A stretch of DNA of 22,265 nt from Streptomyces sp. Edi2 (GCF_040253635.1 NZ_JBEJGX010000004.1:1-22265); one strand, 5' to 3'. Shown: positions 12,545 through 20,598, counted from the stretch's first letter. Notes: generated from the letters alone by a model not told the origin. Program-made: numbers and translations.

Positions 12545-15500
12545 GTGCCCCAGTCGGCACAGGCAGTACAGCAGGACGACGAAGGCTCGAAAGCCCCGGA
12601 ACAGGGTTCTGACCAGGGCAAAAGCGATACAGACGGACAGCGGAAGTCGGGGGGCGGAAGCGGCTCGGGCCGCGTGGCGTTTTTCGGCCGGTCGGTCGAC
12701 GGCGACACGACTCTCAAGTACGTCACCTCTGGATCAAGGCCAGGACTCTTCACGATGACCAAGGACAATGACCCGCTTCGGTTCCTCTCCTGGTGCCCCG
12801 AGGTTACCGAGCATCTGCTTCGCTTGGACGACAACGGCACGGTCGTCGACCGCCGTTTCACGGTCCTGGTGGAAGGCTTCGAGACGACGTTCAGCGCGGA
12901 CGACCTGAAGTCCGGTCGGGTGTGGCGCGAGATGGTCCCGGGCGCCCGCGGCTACGGCCGTGCGAAGGTCCGGGACGCGCTGGAGAACGTCGTCACGCAG
13001 CAGGCGAGCGGGCTCGCACCGACGTGGATGCTGAACCGCACCGGTTGGTTTGACCTTCCCGACGGCCGATGGCTGTACGTACGGGCCAGCGACAAGGCCA
13101 CCAAGGACGTCCCGGTACGGACCGTGGACATCAAGGCTGACGTGGTGAAGGCATCGCGTCCGTTGGCCAAGCCCGCCGGCTTTCCCGCGCAGAAGCGCGC
13201 GATGCGCGAGCTGGCCGCGCGCGGTTGGGGCCCGCCGCTCGGTCTCGCGGTCGGCGTGCGGGCTTTGGCGTGGTCGATCGTGCCGGTCTACGGGTCGCTG
13301 ATCCCGGTGGGCAAGAACAACACCGGAAAGACCTTGACCCTGTGGGTGGCAACCTGCCTCACCCTGACGGCCGGGTGGCCGCCGGTCGTGGACGCATCGT
13401 TCAACGACACGATCACCGCGATTGAGAAGAAGATCGGGCAGGCCCAGGACCGGGCCATCGGCCTGGAGGACATGCCACTCACCGCGAACTCCGAAGCGGC
13501 CGAAGTCCGGGAAGCGGTGCAGAAGGCCGACCGCGTCACCCGGGCCGCGTTCAACAACCAGCCCATCCGTGACCGGTCCGACCGCAAGGGTCAGTTGGTC
13601 GGGGACTCCGTCCACGTCAAGGGCATCCTGATCCTGACCGCGCAGCAGCTCCCCATGGGCGTCCAGGCATCCATGCTCCGGCGCGTCGTGACGGCCGAAT
13701 ACGTCCAGGGCGACAACGACTGGGCCTGGTACGAGAAGCACGGCTACGAGTTGGAGCCCGCGTTCCGCACCATCGGGGACAAGGTCATCGCCCACCTGTC
13801 TAAGCTGGGCAAGGAGAAGGCCGAAGCCTGGGTCAAGGAGTGCGACCGCAAGGCCGCTGAACGGTTCCTGCCGATCGCTCGCGCGGCGATCGGTGAGGAC
13901 GCCCCGGACGGCATGGGCGGCGTCCTCAAGGTCGCCTACCAGATGCTGGCCGGCTTCAACATGGTCGCCGACGCCTGCGGCCTGAACGTCGAGCCGCTGT
14001 GGCAGACCCTGATCCCGAAGCTGACCGCGTCCCTCAAGACGCAGGCCGACGCCATGGGAAACCGGCAGGTCGCCGACACCGGTATCTCCGAAGCACTCGG
14101 AGCAGTGCTCCGCAAGGGCCTTCAGGAGCGGCGCGTACACATCCGCTGCACCAAGGAGAACCTGCCCAAGGCCCTGGTGCCGGGGCAGACCCCGCAGGCC
14201 CAGGGCCTGCGGGAGGACATGTTCCAGGGCCAGTCGAATGGGTTTGGTGGGGAAGGTGCCGCGCTGTACTTCCTGGAGGACATCGGGGCGCTCGGCATCA
14301 CCGCAAGCGATCTGCACACCCTGATCTCTAATGCCCGAGACGTCCGCCTCACCGGTCACCAGGTCAAGTCGCTGCCCTCATTCCTGCTCAAGGAGGGCGC
14401 GGTCCTGCGCAGTACGCAGAAGGGTCAGAACGCGACGACGAAGCACCGGATCGGTACAGGCCGGGGTGCCCCGCTGCTCCCGCTGGTCCTGATCCCCGCG
14501 TCCACGGTGTTCACGCTGCCGGAGTCCGAGGAGCCCAACGACGGCCAGGAGCAGCAGGAGCAGGGGCCCGAGCCCACTCCGGATGGTGTGGTGCATCAGC
14601 TGGTGCAGCACGATGCAGCGCCCGTGCAGCAGACCGTTTTCCCTGAGCAGCGGGCTGCGCAGCAGGATGCAGCATTGGCGCAGGTCAGTGCGCAGGACAC
14701 AGAGGCTGCACAGCCCGAGATGCAGCAGGAAGTAGTGGCTGCCCCCTCCGAGCCCGCCTCAGTGCAGCCAGTGCCTTCAGTGCAGCCAGTACGACCAGTG
14801 CTGCATGGTGCAGCGCCCATGCAGCAGGGACGTGTACCGGGACAGCCGTCTCCCATGGGAGAGACCCCGCGTCCGGCTGGACGGGTCGGAGACGCGCGCG
14901 GGGTCGTGCTCGCGGTGGAGGGCGGGCAATTGGCCAACGCGGCCGACGCTCGCGCGGTAGAGCTGACCGGGGACGCGACGACGGACCTTGCGGCCCTGGT
15001 GGCGCAGGCGTCCGCGCTGGTGCCGTCCGGCACCCTGACGCTGCTGATCGGGCAGGATGCGCACCGCGGCTACCGGCTCGCTGCGGAGGCGCCGGCGCTT
15101 GGTGCCACGCCGTGGGCCAAGCCGTTCCAGGCCCTGGTGGATGAGGGATGGCACCGCCCGTACAACCCGCAGGATCGGCCCTACGTCGGGCGCTCCGTGC
15201 TCCTTGAGCACCCCGAGCGCAAGGGCCTGGTGCGCATCACCCCCGTGAAGTGGCTGGGCCTGGACGGTTTTCCGAGGGTGCGCACGCAGGAGATGCGCAG
15301 CGCGGAGGAGGAGGACCGCAGCGACGCGCTGACCCTCGCCTACCGGCTGGACAGGTTCGCGGAGATCACGGGGTACGCCTTCGAGGGGACGTTCGCCGGG
15401 ACCGGGATCACGATGCTCCGGTCCATGGTGGAGGCGACCGCGCAGCGTTACCCCAAGTGGCAAGGCAACGTGGCGAACTGGCCGGACGCTGTCGATGACA

Positions 15501-16330
15501 GCGATTGGTCCCGTCAGCCGACCGACGCCGAGAAGGCGATGGAGTACACGCACCTGTACGACGGAAACAAGGCGTACCTGCCTGGGTACCGGCAGGCAAT
15601 CGTGGCGCGCGACGACCTGAAGTACGTCAAGGCGCCCTTGTTCGACGAGAAGTTCGCTGGCCTCTGGACGATCCGCGTACCGGACTGGCCGCACCCGCTG
15701 TTGCCCGCACCCGTCCCCAACCAGACCCCCGGCACCCTCGCGACCGTGTCCACGGCGATCGTCATGCTGTACGTCGAAGTCGGCATCACGCCGGACATCG
15801 AGGAAGCCCGGATTGCCGAACGAGTCGAGTTCCAGGGCCTGCGCCAGTTCAGCGACAGCATCCGTGACCAGCTCAAGGCCCTCAGCGGAGCCAGTGACCC
15901 CGACGACCAGGCCGTGAGCGTCGCGCTCAAGGAGATCTTCCACGCGGTCCACGGCAAGCTGCGCAACGACAAGCAGGGCGTAATCCGGCGCCCCGACTGG
16001 GGCCACGCGATCCGCGATGCGGCGTGGACCAACATGCTGCGCAAGGCGTACGTGGCGGCCGGAGTCATCAAGCGCAAGACCGGCGGACCGGTCGAACCTC
16101 AGTTCCCGATGCGCGTCAAGACCGACGAACTCGCCTACGCCAGCGACAACCCCGACCCGCTGACCGCCGTGCCGTTCGGACTGCGGCTCGGTACCGGCCT
16201 GGGGGAGTTCAAGGCCGCGACCCAGACTCGCGCAGCCTGGGAGCAGGAGCAGGCGGCGAAGCGGGAGAAGGCACAGATGCTCAAGGCACGCCGGGAGGCC
16301 CGCAAGGCCCGCAGGGAAGGTGACCTGTGA
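12545..16330 (+). CDS. Helicase-Tap-like replication/telomere protein, 1261 aa
   Basis: Likely the main replication protein. Residues 1-40 are hydrophilic. About 45-650 form an SF3/DUF927-like ATPase: TWMLNRTGWFDLPDGRWLYV (160-179), Walker A GKNNTGKTL (256-264), acidic motif AIGLEDMP (304-311) and a strand ending ILILTAQQLP (361-370). Residues about 660-775 are a Gln/Pro/Val-rich linker. The C-terminal part resembles streptomycete Tap-like proteins (RPDWGHAI at 1149-1156, YASDNPDP at 1198-1205, FGLRLGTGLGEFK at 1211-1223). It shows YDGNKAYLP (1005-1013), KEIFHAVHG (1129-1137) and VKTDELAY (1191-1198), matching family-B polymerase motifs A, B and C in order and spacing, though with altered residues. 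The GTG start is set by GGAAAGG 8 bases upstream. The stop overlaps the terminal-protein start, as expected for a tap-tpg pair. The polymerase reading is inference. Confidence 0.75.
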   Translation: MPQSAQAVQQDDEGSKAPEQGSDQGKSDTDGQRKSGGGSGSGRVAFFGRSVDGDTTLKYVTSGSRPGLFTMTKDNDPLRFLSWCPEVTEHLLRLDDNGTVVDRRFTVLVEGFETTFSADDLKSGRVWREMVPGARGYGRAKVRDALENVVTQQASGLAPTWMLNRTGWFDLPDGRWLYVRASDKATKDVPVRTVDIKADVVKASRPLAKPAGFPAQKRAMRELAARGWGPPLGLAVGVRALAWSIVPVYGSLIPVGKNNTGKTLTLWVATCLTLTAGWPPVVDASFNDTITAIEKKIGQAQDRAIGLEDMPLTANSEAAEVREAVQKADRVTRAAFNNQPIRDRSDRKGQLVGDSVHVKGILILTAQQLPMGVQASMLRRVVTAEYVQGDNDWAWYEKHGYELEPAFRTIGDKVIAHLSKLGKEKAEAWVKECDRKAAERFLPIARAAIGEDAPDGMGGVLKVAYQMLAGFNMVADACGLNVEPLWQTLIPKLTASLKTQADAMGNRQVADTGISEALGAVLRKGLQERRVHIRCTKENLPKALVPGQTPQAQGLREDMFQGQSNGFGGEGAALYFLEDIGALGITASDLHTLISNARDVRLTGHQVKSLPSFLLKEGAVLRSTQKGQNATTKHRIGTGRGAPLLPLVLIPASTVFTLPESEEPNDGQEQQEQGPEPTPDGVVHQLVQHDAAPVQQTVFPEQRAAQQDAALAQVSAQDTEAAQPEMQQEVVAAPSEPASVQPVPSVQPVRPVLHGAAPMQQGRVPGQPSPMGETPRPAGRVGDARGVVLAVEGGQLANAADARAVELTGDATTDLAALVAQASALVPSGTLTLLIGQDAHRGYRLAAEAPALGATPWAKPFQALVDEGWHRPYNPQDRPYVGRSVLLEHPERKGLVRITPVKWLGLDGFPRVRTQEMRSAEEEDRSDALTLAYRLDRFAEITGYAFEGTFAGTGITMLRSMVEATAQRYPKWQGNVANWPDAVDDSDWSRQPTDAEKAMEYTHLYDGNKAYLPGYRQAIVARDDLKYVKAPLFDEKFAGLWTIRVPDWPHPLLPAPVPNQTPGTLATVSTAIVMLYVEVGITPDIEEARIAERVEFQGLRQFSDSIRDQLKALSGASDPDDQAVSVALKEIFHAVHGKLRNDKQGVIRRPDWGHAIRDAAWTNMLRKAYVAAGVIKRKTGGPVEPQFPMRVKTDELAYASDNPDPLTAVPFGLRLGTGLGEFKAATQTRAAWEQEQAAKREKAQMLKARREARKARREGDL

Positions 16331-16998
16331 TGGCTCCGAACAACGGGGATGACCAGGCCGCGGCTGAGGCCGCCAAGGCTGCCCAGGAAGAGGCAGCCCG
16401 GAAGTCGACGACGAAGGGCGCGTTGTTCAAGGCGTTCGCGAAGCGATCAGCGAAGTCCGAGGACCGCGCGGCGCCCGTGCGTGCGGGGCAGCTCCTGAAG
16501 CGCGTGGGCGGGTCCATCAAGGACGCGGCGAAGGCCGTCGGCAGAAGCCCCCGCACCTTCAAGCGGTGGCTGGACGGCCAGGCCACCCCGAAGGCGGACA
16601 GCAACGAGGCGCTGAACCGCGCCAACCGTGAGGCCCTGGTGCCCGAAGGTCGCCGGAAGCGAATTTTGGCCTCAGCCGATGACCGGTACCTGGTGGAGGA
16701 CGAGGAGAGCGGTCAGATGCGGTTCCAGAAGCCCGAGGGGGTGACGGGCAAGGGCGGATTCGTCTTGACCGCGGTGATCCGGATCAGCAAGGACGAACGC
16801 GAGCGGAGCGTGAATCTCGGCCCGTACCTGAGCAGCGACCACATGCAGGAGCTGATGGACGCCTTCATGGCCGGCAACGAACGAGCCGCTGTCGACGTCC
16901 TGGAAGAGGGTCTTGAGAACTGGGTCCCGGAGGCTGAGTTGTTGTCCACCAGCTCCTTGAGCTTCAGCCCGGTGGAGTGGGAGAGCGAAGACGAGTGA
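16330..16998 (+). CDS. Tpg-like telomere terminal protein
   Basis: A 222-residue protein; a GTG at 16327 would add one residue. The charged Ala/Lys N-terminal tail is followed by an HTH at about residues 52-84 (AGQLLKRVGGSIKDAA...GRSPRTFKRWLDGQATPK), a linker GRRKRILASADDRYLV, and a C-terminal segment with a strand-helix pattern (SVNLGPYLSSDHMQELMDAF) ending in an acidic tail. This order (HTH, basic link, strand and helix domain, about 185-260 residues) matches streptomycete terminal proteins Tpg/Tpc, which are covalently joined to the 5' ends and prime end patching. In Tpg the linkage is to a Thr; I cannot assign the equivalent residue here. AGGGAAGG lies 9 bases upstream and overlap with the preceding gene suggests coupling. 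Confidence 0.72.
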   Translation: MAPNNGDDQAAAEAAKAAQEEAARKSTTKGALFKAFAKRSAKSEDRAAPVRAGQLLKRVGGSIKDAAKAVGRSPRTFKRWLDGQATPKADSNEALNRANREALVPEGRRKRILASADDRYLVEDEESGQMRFQKPEGVTGKGGFVLTAVIRISKDERERSVNLGPYLSSDHMQELMDAFMAGNERAAVDVLEEGLENWVPEAELLSTSSLSFSPVEWESEDE

Positions 16999-17048
16999 GG
17001 TACCACCGAGAGCCCCGTACAGTCGGTACCTATGAGCAGGGAAAGCGA

Positions 17049-17318
17049 GTGACCATGCCGGAAGACCCGATCGCACAGAGTGAGATCGCAGCTCTGACCC
17101 GTCGACACGAAGACGGCCAGGCCCAGAACGCTCGCGAGTTCGGGATCATCAAGAGCGAGCTGACCACGCTCCAGCTCAAGGTCAGCAACCTCGATCAGAA
17201 GCTGGACACCTTCATCGCGGAGCAGCGCGAGGCGAACGCGGAGCAGCGCCGGACAAACGCGATCCTCGTCGAGCTGCTGTCCAAGCAGGTGGGCAAGGAC
17301 CCTGACGCAGCCGAATAG
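17049..17318 (+). CDS. Small coiled-coil protein, 89 aa
   Basis: Mostly one long helix with heptad-like spacing of Ile/Leu/Phe (about residues 8-70), so probably an oligomer. It has no recognised domain. The start chosen is GTG 17049, with GGGAAAG upstream; ATG 17055 is also possible, and longer frames run back into the terminal-protein gene. It follows that gene by 50 bp, with GGTACC-bearing inverted repeats in the gap (17000-17005, 17024-17029, approximate), which may be its promoter. Its role could be linked to the telomere proteins by position only. Confidence 0.65.
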   Translation: MTMPEDPIAQSEIAALTRRHEDGQAQNAREFGIIKSELTTLQLKVSNLDQKLDTFIAEQREANAEQRRTNAILVELLSKQVGKDPDAAE

Positions 17319-17330
17319 CCCGGACCGCGT

Positions 17331-17365
17331 CTGAGGCCCCGTACCAGTGCGGTACGGGGCCTCAG
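17331..17365 (+). terminator. Terminator of the replication/terminal-protein block
   Basis: A 14-bp perfect stem (CTGAGGCCCCGTAC and complement) with a 7-base loop, 12 bp after the stop of the coiled-coil gene. It lies between convergent transcription units. Confidence 0.85.
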
Positions 17366-17383
17366 TGCTGCACTGATGGTCAG

Positions 17384-17501
17384 TGTCACGCTGCCTGTCA
17401 CGTCGGGTGTCACGCTCGGGACTGTCACGCACAAAACCGCAGGTCAGCTCTCCGCAGACCCCCGGAACCCCTGTTTCGTGTTGCAGTGTTGCAGCGTGAC
17501 A
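17384..17501. repeat. TGTCACG iterons beside the partition genes
   Basis: TGTCACG occurs at 17384-17390, 17396-17402, 17408-17414 and 17423-17429 (steps of 12, 12 and 15 bp) and inverted at 17495-17501. TGTTGCAG is tandemly repeated just before the last copy. Short direct repeats next to a ParA/ribbon-helix-helix pair are the usual form of a plasmid centromere, so this is the best parS-like candidate in the window. Confidence 0.6.
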
Positions 17502-17502
17502 G

Positions 17503-17799
17503 CTACAGGGCGCCGTCACCTTCCTTCAACTTCTGGGCGATCTTCTCCGCCAGGACGTCGTCTTCCAGCAGCTCGGCCGCGAGCACCCGCAGGACGGCCG
17601 ACAGGTCGACGCGCGACAGCTCGTGCTCGCCGGCCGTGAGGTTGCACCACTTCTTCAGCTTCTTGTGCATGGGCGGGCGCAGATCGAGCGTGACCCGGAT
17701 CGGCTTCGTGCTCAGGCTCTGCGGCAGGGGCGCCGCGTGCGTCGAGCCTCGGTCGACCGTGCGGCCATAGCCGCGCTTCTTCCCAGCCGCCGCGTTCAT
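17503..17799 (-). CDS. parB: ParB-like ribbon-helix-helix partition protein, 98 aa
   Basis: Small DNA-binding protein. A flexible basic N terminus (about 1-30) is followed by PIRVTLDLRPPMHKKLKKWC (about 33-52), a strand plus first helix of a ribbon-helix-helix fold, and a second helical part (RVDLSAVLRVLAAELLED). This resembles the small ParB-type proteins that accompany ParA on actinomycete plasmids and bind the centromere. The ATG overlaps the TGA of parA (ATGA), so the pair is translationally coupled. The direct repeats just downstream are a likely target. The symbol is by analogy of role, not homology to chromosomal ParB/Spo0J. Confidence 0.72.
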   Translation of the reverse strand: MNAAAGKKRGYGRTVDRGSTHAAPLPQSLSTKPIRVTLDLRPPMHKKLKKWCNLTAGEHELSRVDLSAVLRVLAAELLEDDVLAEKIAQKLKEGDGAL

Positions 17800-18473
17800 C
17801 CGAGTACCTGCTTCCTTCGGTCGAGGAGTTCCTTCACCAGCCGACGGGTGTTCGTGCCGGGAGTCCGCGGCGTGATGGCCTGACGGAACCTGTCATCGTG
17901 GTGCGGGATCACAGTGTCCAGGACCTCGAAGCCCTTTTCTTCCAACACCCCCCGGACCTCAGCATCAGGGCCCCACTTGGTCCTCTTCGACTTGTTGGTG
18001 CGGTTCAACAGCACCACGACGTCGGCCGGCGTCTCCCGCATCTCCTGCACTTCCGCCAGCAGCTCCAGGAGCTGGGACCGCCCGCTGTCATCCGGGGCCC
18101 CCCGGGGAGGCTCGAACATCCGGTCCACCTCGTAGTGGCTCGGCGCGACGGGGAGAACCCAGGTGTCCGCGTAGCGCATCGCACCCCGGGCAATCCGAGC
18201 GTGGTCTTCGAGCTGTGGCACGTCGATGAGGACGACGTCCACGCTCCCGTGGATGTCCGGGATCTTCCGGTGAAGGTCCGGCTCATCCATGCCGACGACG
18301 GGCCAGGGAAAGCCCCCTGCGCGGTTGTACGCAGCCAGTGACGACCGCCCCGAGTCCGCATCCACCAGCAGGGGCTTGAAGTTCTCTTCGTAGAAGGCTT
18401 GCCCTGTAAAAACGGCGGTGGTCGACTTCCCCACCCCCGGTTTCAGGTTCAAAAACGCCCATGACATCACCAT
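17796..18473 (-). CDS. parA: ParA-family partition ATPase
   Basis: A 225-residue Walker-type ATPase that would segregate plasmid copies on the nucleoid. The deviant Walker A is KPGVGKST at residues 11-18 (usual KGGVGKT, here with Pro for the first Gly). LLVDADSG and VDVVLIDVPQ supply the A' and B motifs, and NRTNKSKRTKWG the adenine-side region. The length is that of short plasmid ParA proteins without an N-terminal HTH. The ATG at 18473 follows a -10-like TACCCT by only about 6 bases and has no ribosome site, so the mRNA may be leaderless; an in-frame ATG two codons later is an alternative start. Autoregulation through the GGTACTG inverted repeat upstream is plausible. Confidence 0.88.
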   Translation of the reverse strand: MVMSWAFLNLKPGVGKSTTAVFTGQAFYEENFKPLLVDADSGRSSLAAYNRAGGFPWPVVGMDEPDLHRKIPDIHGSVDVVLIDVPQLEDHARIARGAMRYADTWVLPVAPSHYEVDRMFEPPRGAPDDSGRSQLLELLAEVQEMRETPADVVVLLNRTNKSKRTKWGPDAEVRGVLEEKGFEVLDTVIPHHDDRFRQAITPRTPGTNTRRLVKELLDRRKQVLG

Positions 18474-18481
18474 GCCACTAG

Positions 18482-18508
18482 GGTACTGCGCATACTGACA
18501 TCAGTACC
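18482..18508. promoter_or_regulatory. Inverted repeat in the parA / small-ORF divergent promoter
   Basis: GGTACTG (18482-18488) and CAGTACC (18502-18508) flank the region from which parA (leftward) and the 41-aa ORF (rightward) would be transcribed. The same core appears in the palindrome at 436-473 and in 1366-1402. Probable operator. Confidence 0.5.
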
Positions 18509-18532
18509 GAACTGCCCAGGAAGGCATCACTC

Positions 18533-18658
18533 ATGACGGAAGTCGCCCCCACCCGATGGGTGCCGCCGGACCCCCGGGAACTGCCGGAATGGCGCGCGCA
18601 GCTCGTTGACTACACCGCGTCGGACCCGTCCAACATCATCAGGCCAGTAGGACACTGA
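18533..18658 (+). CDS. Small hypothetical protein, 41 aa
   Basis: A short frame divergent from parA with AGGAAGG about 8 bases before the ATG. The product (MTEVAPTRWVPPDPRELPEW...) is Pro/Trp-rich, without a membrane segment, and not recognised. A terminator follows (18693-18723), which supports a transcribed unit. Coding status is moderately supported only. Confidence 0.5.
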   Translation: MTEVAPTRWVPPDPRELPEWRAQLVDYTASDPSNIIRPVGH

Positions 18659-18661
18659 CAG

Positions 18662-18676
18662 CACTGGTAGCCAGTG
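18662..18676. repeat. CACTG-N5-CAGTG element
   Basis: CACTG-GTAGC-CAGTG, followed by CCGCACTGAAC, which is close to the 21-bp repeat found near both ends. Possible binding site shared with 710-723 and 1377-1391. Confidence 0.45.
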
Positions 18677-18692
18677 CCGCACTGAACGCCAA

Positions 18693-18723
18693 CGGCCCGC
18701 CTCCCGAGAGGGAGAGCGGGCCG
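18693..18723 (+). terminator. Hairpin terminator before the XRE gene
   Basis: CGGCCCGC-CTCCC pairs with GGGAG-(A)-GCGGGCCG around a GAGA loop: 13 bp with one bulged base. It would end transcription of the 41-aa ORF. Confidence 0.8.
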
Positions 18724-18754
18724 AAGCGTTACCCAGGCCCAACCGGCGCGGGTA

Positions 18755-18781
18755 CCGTCCTGAGTGTCTACGTCAGGACGG
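18755..18781 (+). promoter_or_regulatory. Operator-like palindrome at the XRE gene start
   Basis: CCGTCCTGA (18755-18763) and TCAGGACGG (18773-18781) are separated by 9 bases. They overlap a possible -10 (TACCGT, 18753-18758, with TTACCC 18 bases upstream) and end in the GGAG ribosome site. This is a typical place for autoregulation by the XRE protein. Confidence 0.6.
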
Positions 18782-18789
18782 AGTCCATC

Positions 18790-20028
18790 ATGCCGCAGTG
18801 GTCTGACTACAGCACAGGCGAACGAATCAAGATCCTCCGAGCAGAACGCCGGCAAACCGAACTCGCCGAACAGACCGGCCTATCGGTCGTCACCGTCCAA
18901 AAGGCCGAGCAGGACAAAGCGCTGACCCTTCCGACCCTCCTCAAGCTGGCCGATGCCATGCACGTGGACGTGTCCGTGATCCTCGGCCAGCAGGCACCCC
19001 GCCGATCCATGGACAACGCCAGCCGCGCCATGCTGCGCAAGTTGGCCCGCACCGTCCACGACACCGCCGCCGGCCTCCTCCCCGAAAGCACCGAGCCCGC
19101 CCCCGTCGCCGATCTCAAGGACGCCACCCGCCGCGCATGGGACCTGTACTGGGGCGGGGAGTACATCGAACTCGGCGCCATCCTCACACCGCTACTCAGG
19201 GAAGCCGCCGCGGCCGTCCACGACGCGCCCGCCGACGGCGCCGCCGATGCGCTCGCGGTCCTGTCGGACGCGAACCAGATCGCCGGGTGCGCCGCGAACC
19301 TCCTCGGTGCCCGTGACCTCGCGTACGCCGCGGTCGGCCATGCCCGCACCGCTGCTGCCAAAGCAGGAGACCCGTTGCGGTCGGCCCGCGTCGACTCCGC
19401 CTATTCGTGGGTGTACCTGCGAGACGGCCGGATCACCGATTCGCTCACCCTCGCCCAACAGGCCGCCGCCGAGGTGGAGCCGCGGTATTCCGACGCCACC
19501 CCCGAACGCCTCACCGTCTACGGCAATCTGCTCACCCACTGCGCAGTCACCTCCGCCCGCCTGGACGACGCCGACCGCGCCGCCGAATTCCTGTCCCAGA
19601 TGCACGCCGCCGGCGCCCGCCTCGGACAGGAATGCGACTTCCACGGCGCCCGGTTCGGACCGAGGACCGCGGCGACACAAGCCGTCGGCATCAACGTCAC
19701 CACAGGCCAGACCGGCAAGGCGTTGACCCTGATCGAGTCCATCCCCGAGCCCGCGCTCGGGTCGCTCGCGGCGGCGGCCCGCAACCGCTACCGCCTGGAC
19801 GTGGCGATGGCGCAGGCAGACGCACGGATGTGGGACGCCTCGCTGGACACCTTGGAGACCGTGCTGGCGCAGGCCCCGCAGTGGGCGCGACATCAGGCGC
19901 TGCCTGGCGTGATCGTGGAGAAGATCGGGCACGCGTCCACGTCGCGACTGCGCAGGGTGGCAACGCTGGTGGGGCAGCGACCCGTGTTGGGCGGCTTCGA
20001 TATGGCGACAGTCAAAACTGCGCTGTAG
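18790..20028 (+). CDS. XRE-family regulator with TPR-like domain, 412 aa
   Basis: The N-terminal HTH_XRE (about residues 9-65: ERIKILRAERRQTELAEQTG...VVTVQKAEQDK...LLKLADAMHVDVSVILG) is followed by a long, all-helical C-terminal part (about 80-400) rich in Ala, Leu and Tyr repeats typical of TPR-like domains. Streptomycetes encode many such proteins, some of which respond to small peptides or signals. The ATG has GGAG 7 bases upstream, within the 18755-18781 palindrome, suggesting autoregulation. A strong terminator follows. It may control the downstream trio or conjugation; no direct evidence. Confidence 0.85.
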   Translation: MPQWSDYSTGERIKILRAERRQTELAEQTGLSVVTVQKAEQDKALTLPTLLKLADAMHVDVSVILGQQAPRRSMDNASRAMLRKLARTVHDTAAGLLPESTEPAPVADLKDATRRAWDLYWGGEYIELGAILTPLLREAAAAVHDAPADGAADALAVLSDANQIAGCAANLLGARDLAYAAVGHARTAAAKAGDPLRSARVDSAYSWVYLRDGRITDSLTLAQQAAAEVEPRYSDATPERLTVYGNLLTHCAVTSARLDDADRAAEFLSQMHAAGARLGQECDFHGARFGPRTAATQAVGINVTTGQTGKALTLIESIPEPALGSLAAAARNRYRLDVAMAQADARMWDASLDTLETVLAQAPQWARHQALPGVIVEKIGHASTSRLRRVATLVGQRPVLGGFDMATVKTAL

Positions 20029-20064
20029 CGGACGACTTGGGGCCGTTGACGGCTCAACAGTCGC

Positions 20065-20115
20065 ACGGGGCGGACGACTTCACCGCTGATGGATTGCCGA
20101 AGTCGTCCGCCCCGT
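20065..20115 (+). terminator. Strong terminator after the XRE gene
   Basis: A 17-bp perfect stem (20065-20081 with 20099-20115; core GGGGCGGACGACTTC) with a 17-base loop and TTTCTT after it. CGGACGACTT also occurs once more at about 20030, just after the stop. Confidence 0.88.
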
Positions 20116-20142
20116 TTCTTCATGATCGCAGTCTGTAGCGGG

Positions 20143-20598
20143 ATGGTTACTGCCATGGATGCTGAGACCCCCCGCCGCGTACCCGTCGCGCTGTACGTCT
20201 GCACGAGCGACCAGGACGCCGCCGAACTCCTCACGGACTACTGCCGCCAGTACGCGCACGCCCGCGACTGGGACGCCATCGAGACCGTGACGGACACCGA
20301 CCGTCAGGCCCCGTTGATGTCCCGCCCCGGCTGGGTGCGCCTTCTCACGCTGCTGTCGGACGGAGCAATCCGCGGAGTGGTGACCTACAGCCCGGCTATG
20401 GTCGCCGTCCCGGAAGGCGAATACGAGTCGGTACGCACCCTGATGCGTGACCGAGGCGCGTTCCTGGTAACCGCCCGCGCCACCACGGACGACCCGGACA
20501 CGCCGCCGCGCCGCACCCCCGCCCAGACCGCGCGCCGGCAGAACATCGCAGACGTGGCTTACCGGGGCTGCGGTGCCGACTGGGAGGTGACCCAGTGA
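20143..20598 (+). CDS. Resolvase-fold protein, catalytic site altered (1 of 2)
   Basis: Resembles the N-terminal catalytic fold of serine recombinases without their DNA-binding parts. VALYVCTSDQDAAELL corresponds to the YxRxS strand-loop: a Ser is in place, but the Arg is replaced by Cys. SRPGWVRLLTLLSDGAIRGVVTYSPA corresponds to the RPGL...vvv-LDRLS region, where the second-site Arg is missing. I start at ATG 20143; ATG 20155 is equally possible, and the longer frame from 20089 runs through the upstream terminator. The gene has 151 codons plus stop. It overlaps the next gene by GTGA. Probably not an active recombinase; function unknown. Confidence 0.68.
   Translation: MVTAMDAETPRRVPVALYVCTSDQDAAELLTDYCRQYAHARDWDAIETVTDTDRQAPLMSRPGWVRLLTLLSDGAIRGVVTYSPAMVAVPEGEYESVRTLMRDRGAFLVTARATTDDPDTPPRRTPAQTARRQNIADVAYRGCGADWEVTQ

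Noticed and set aside
12734..14359. 541-codon open frame on the minus strand
   Set aside because: Lies fully inside the well-supported 1261-aa gene, has no ribosome site, and its product has the low-complexity look of an antisense frame in high-G+C DNA.
17384..17429. CRISPR array
   Set aside because: Repeats are only 7 bp with 5-8 bp between; no cas genes in the window.
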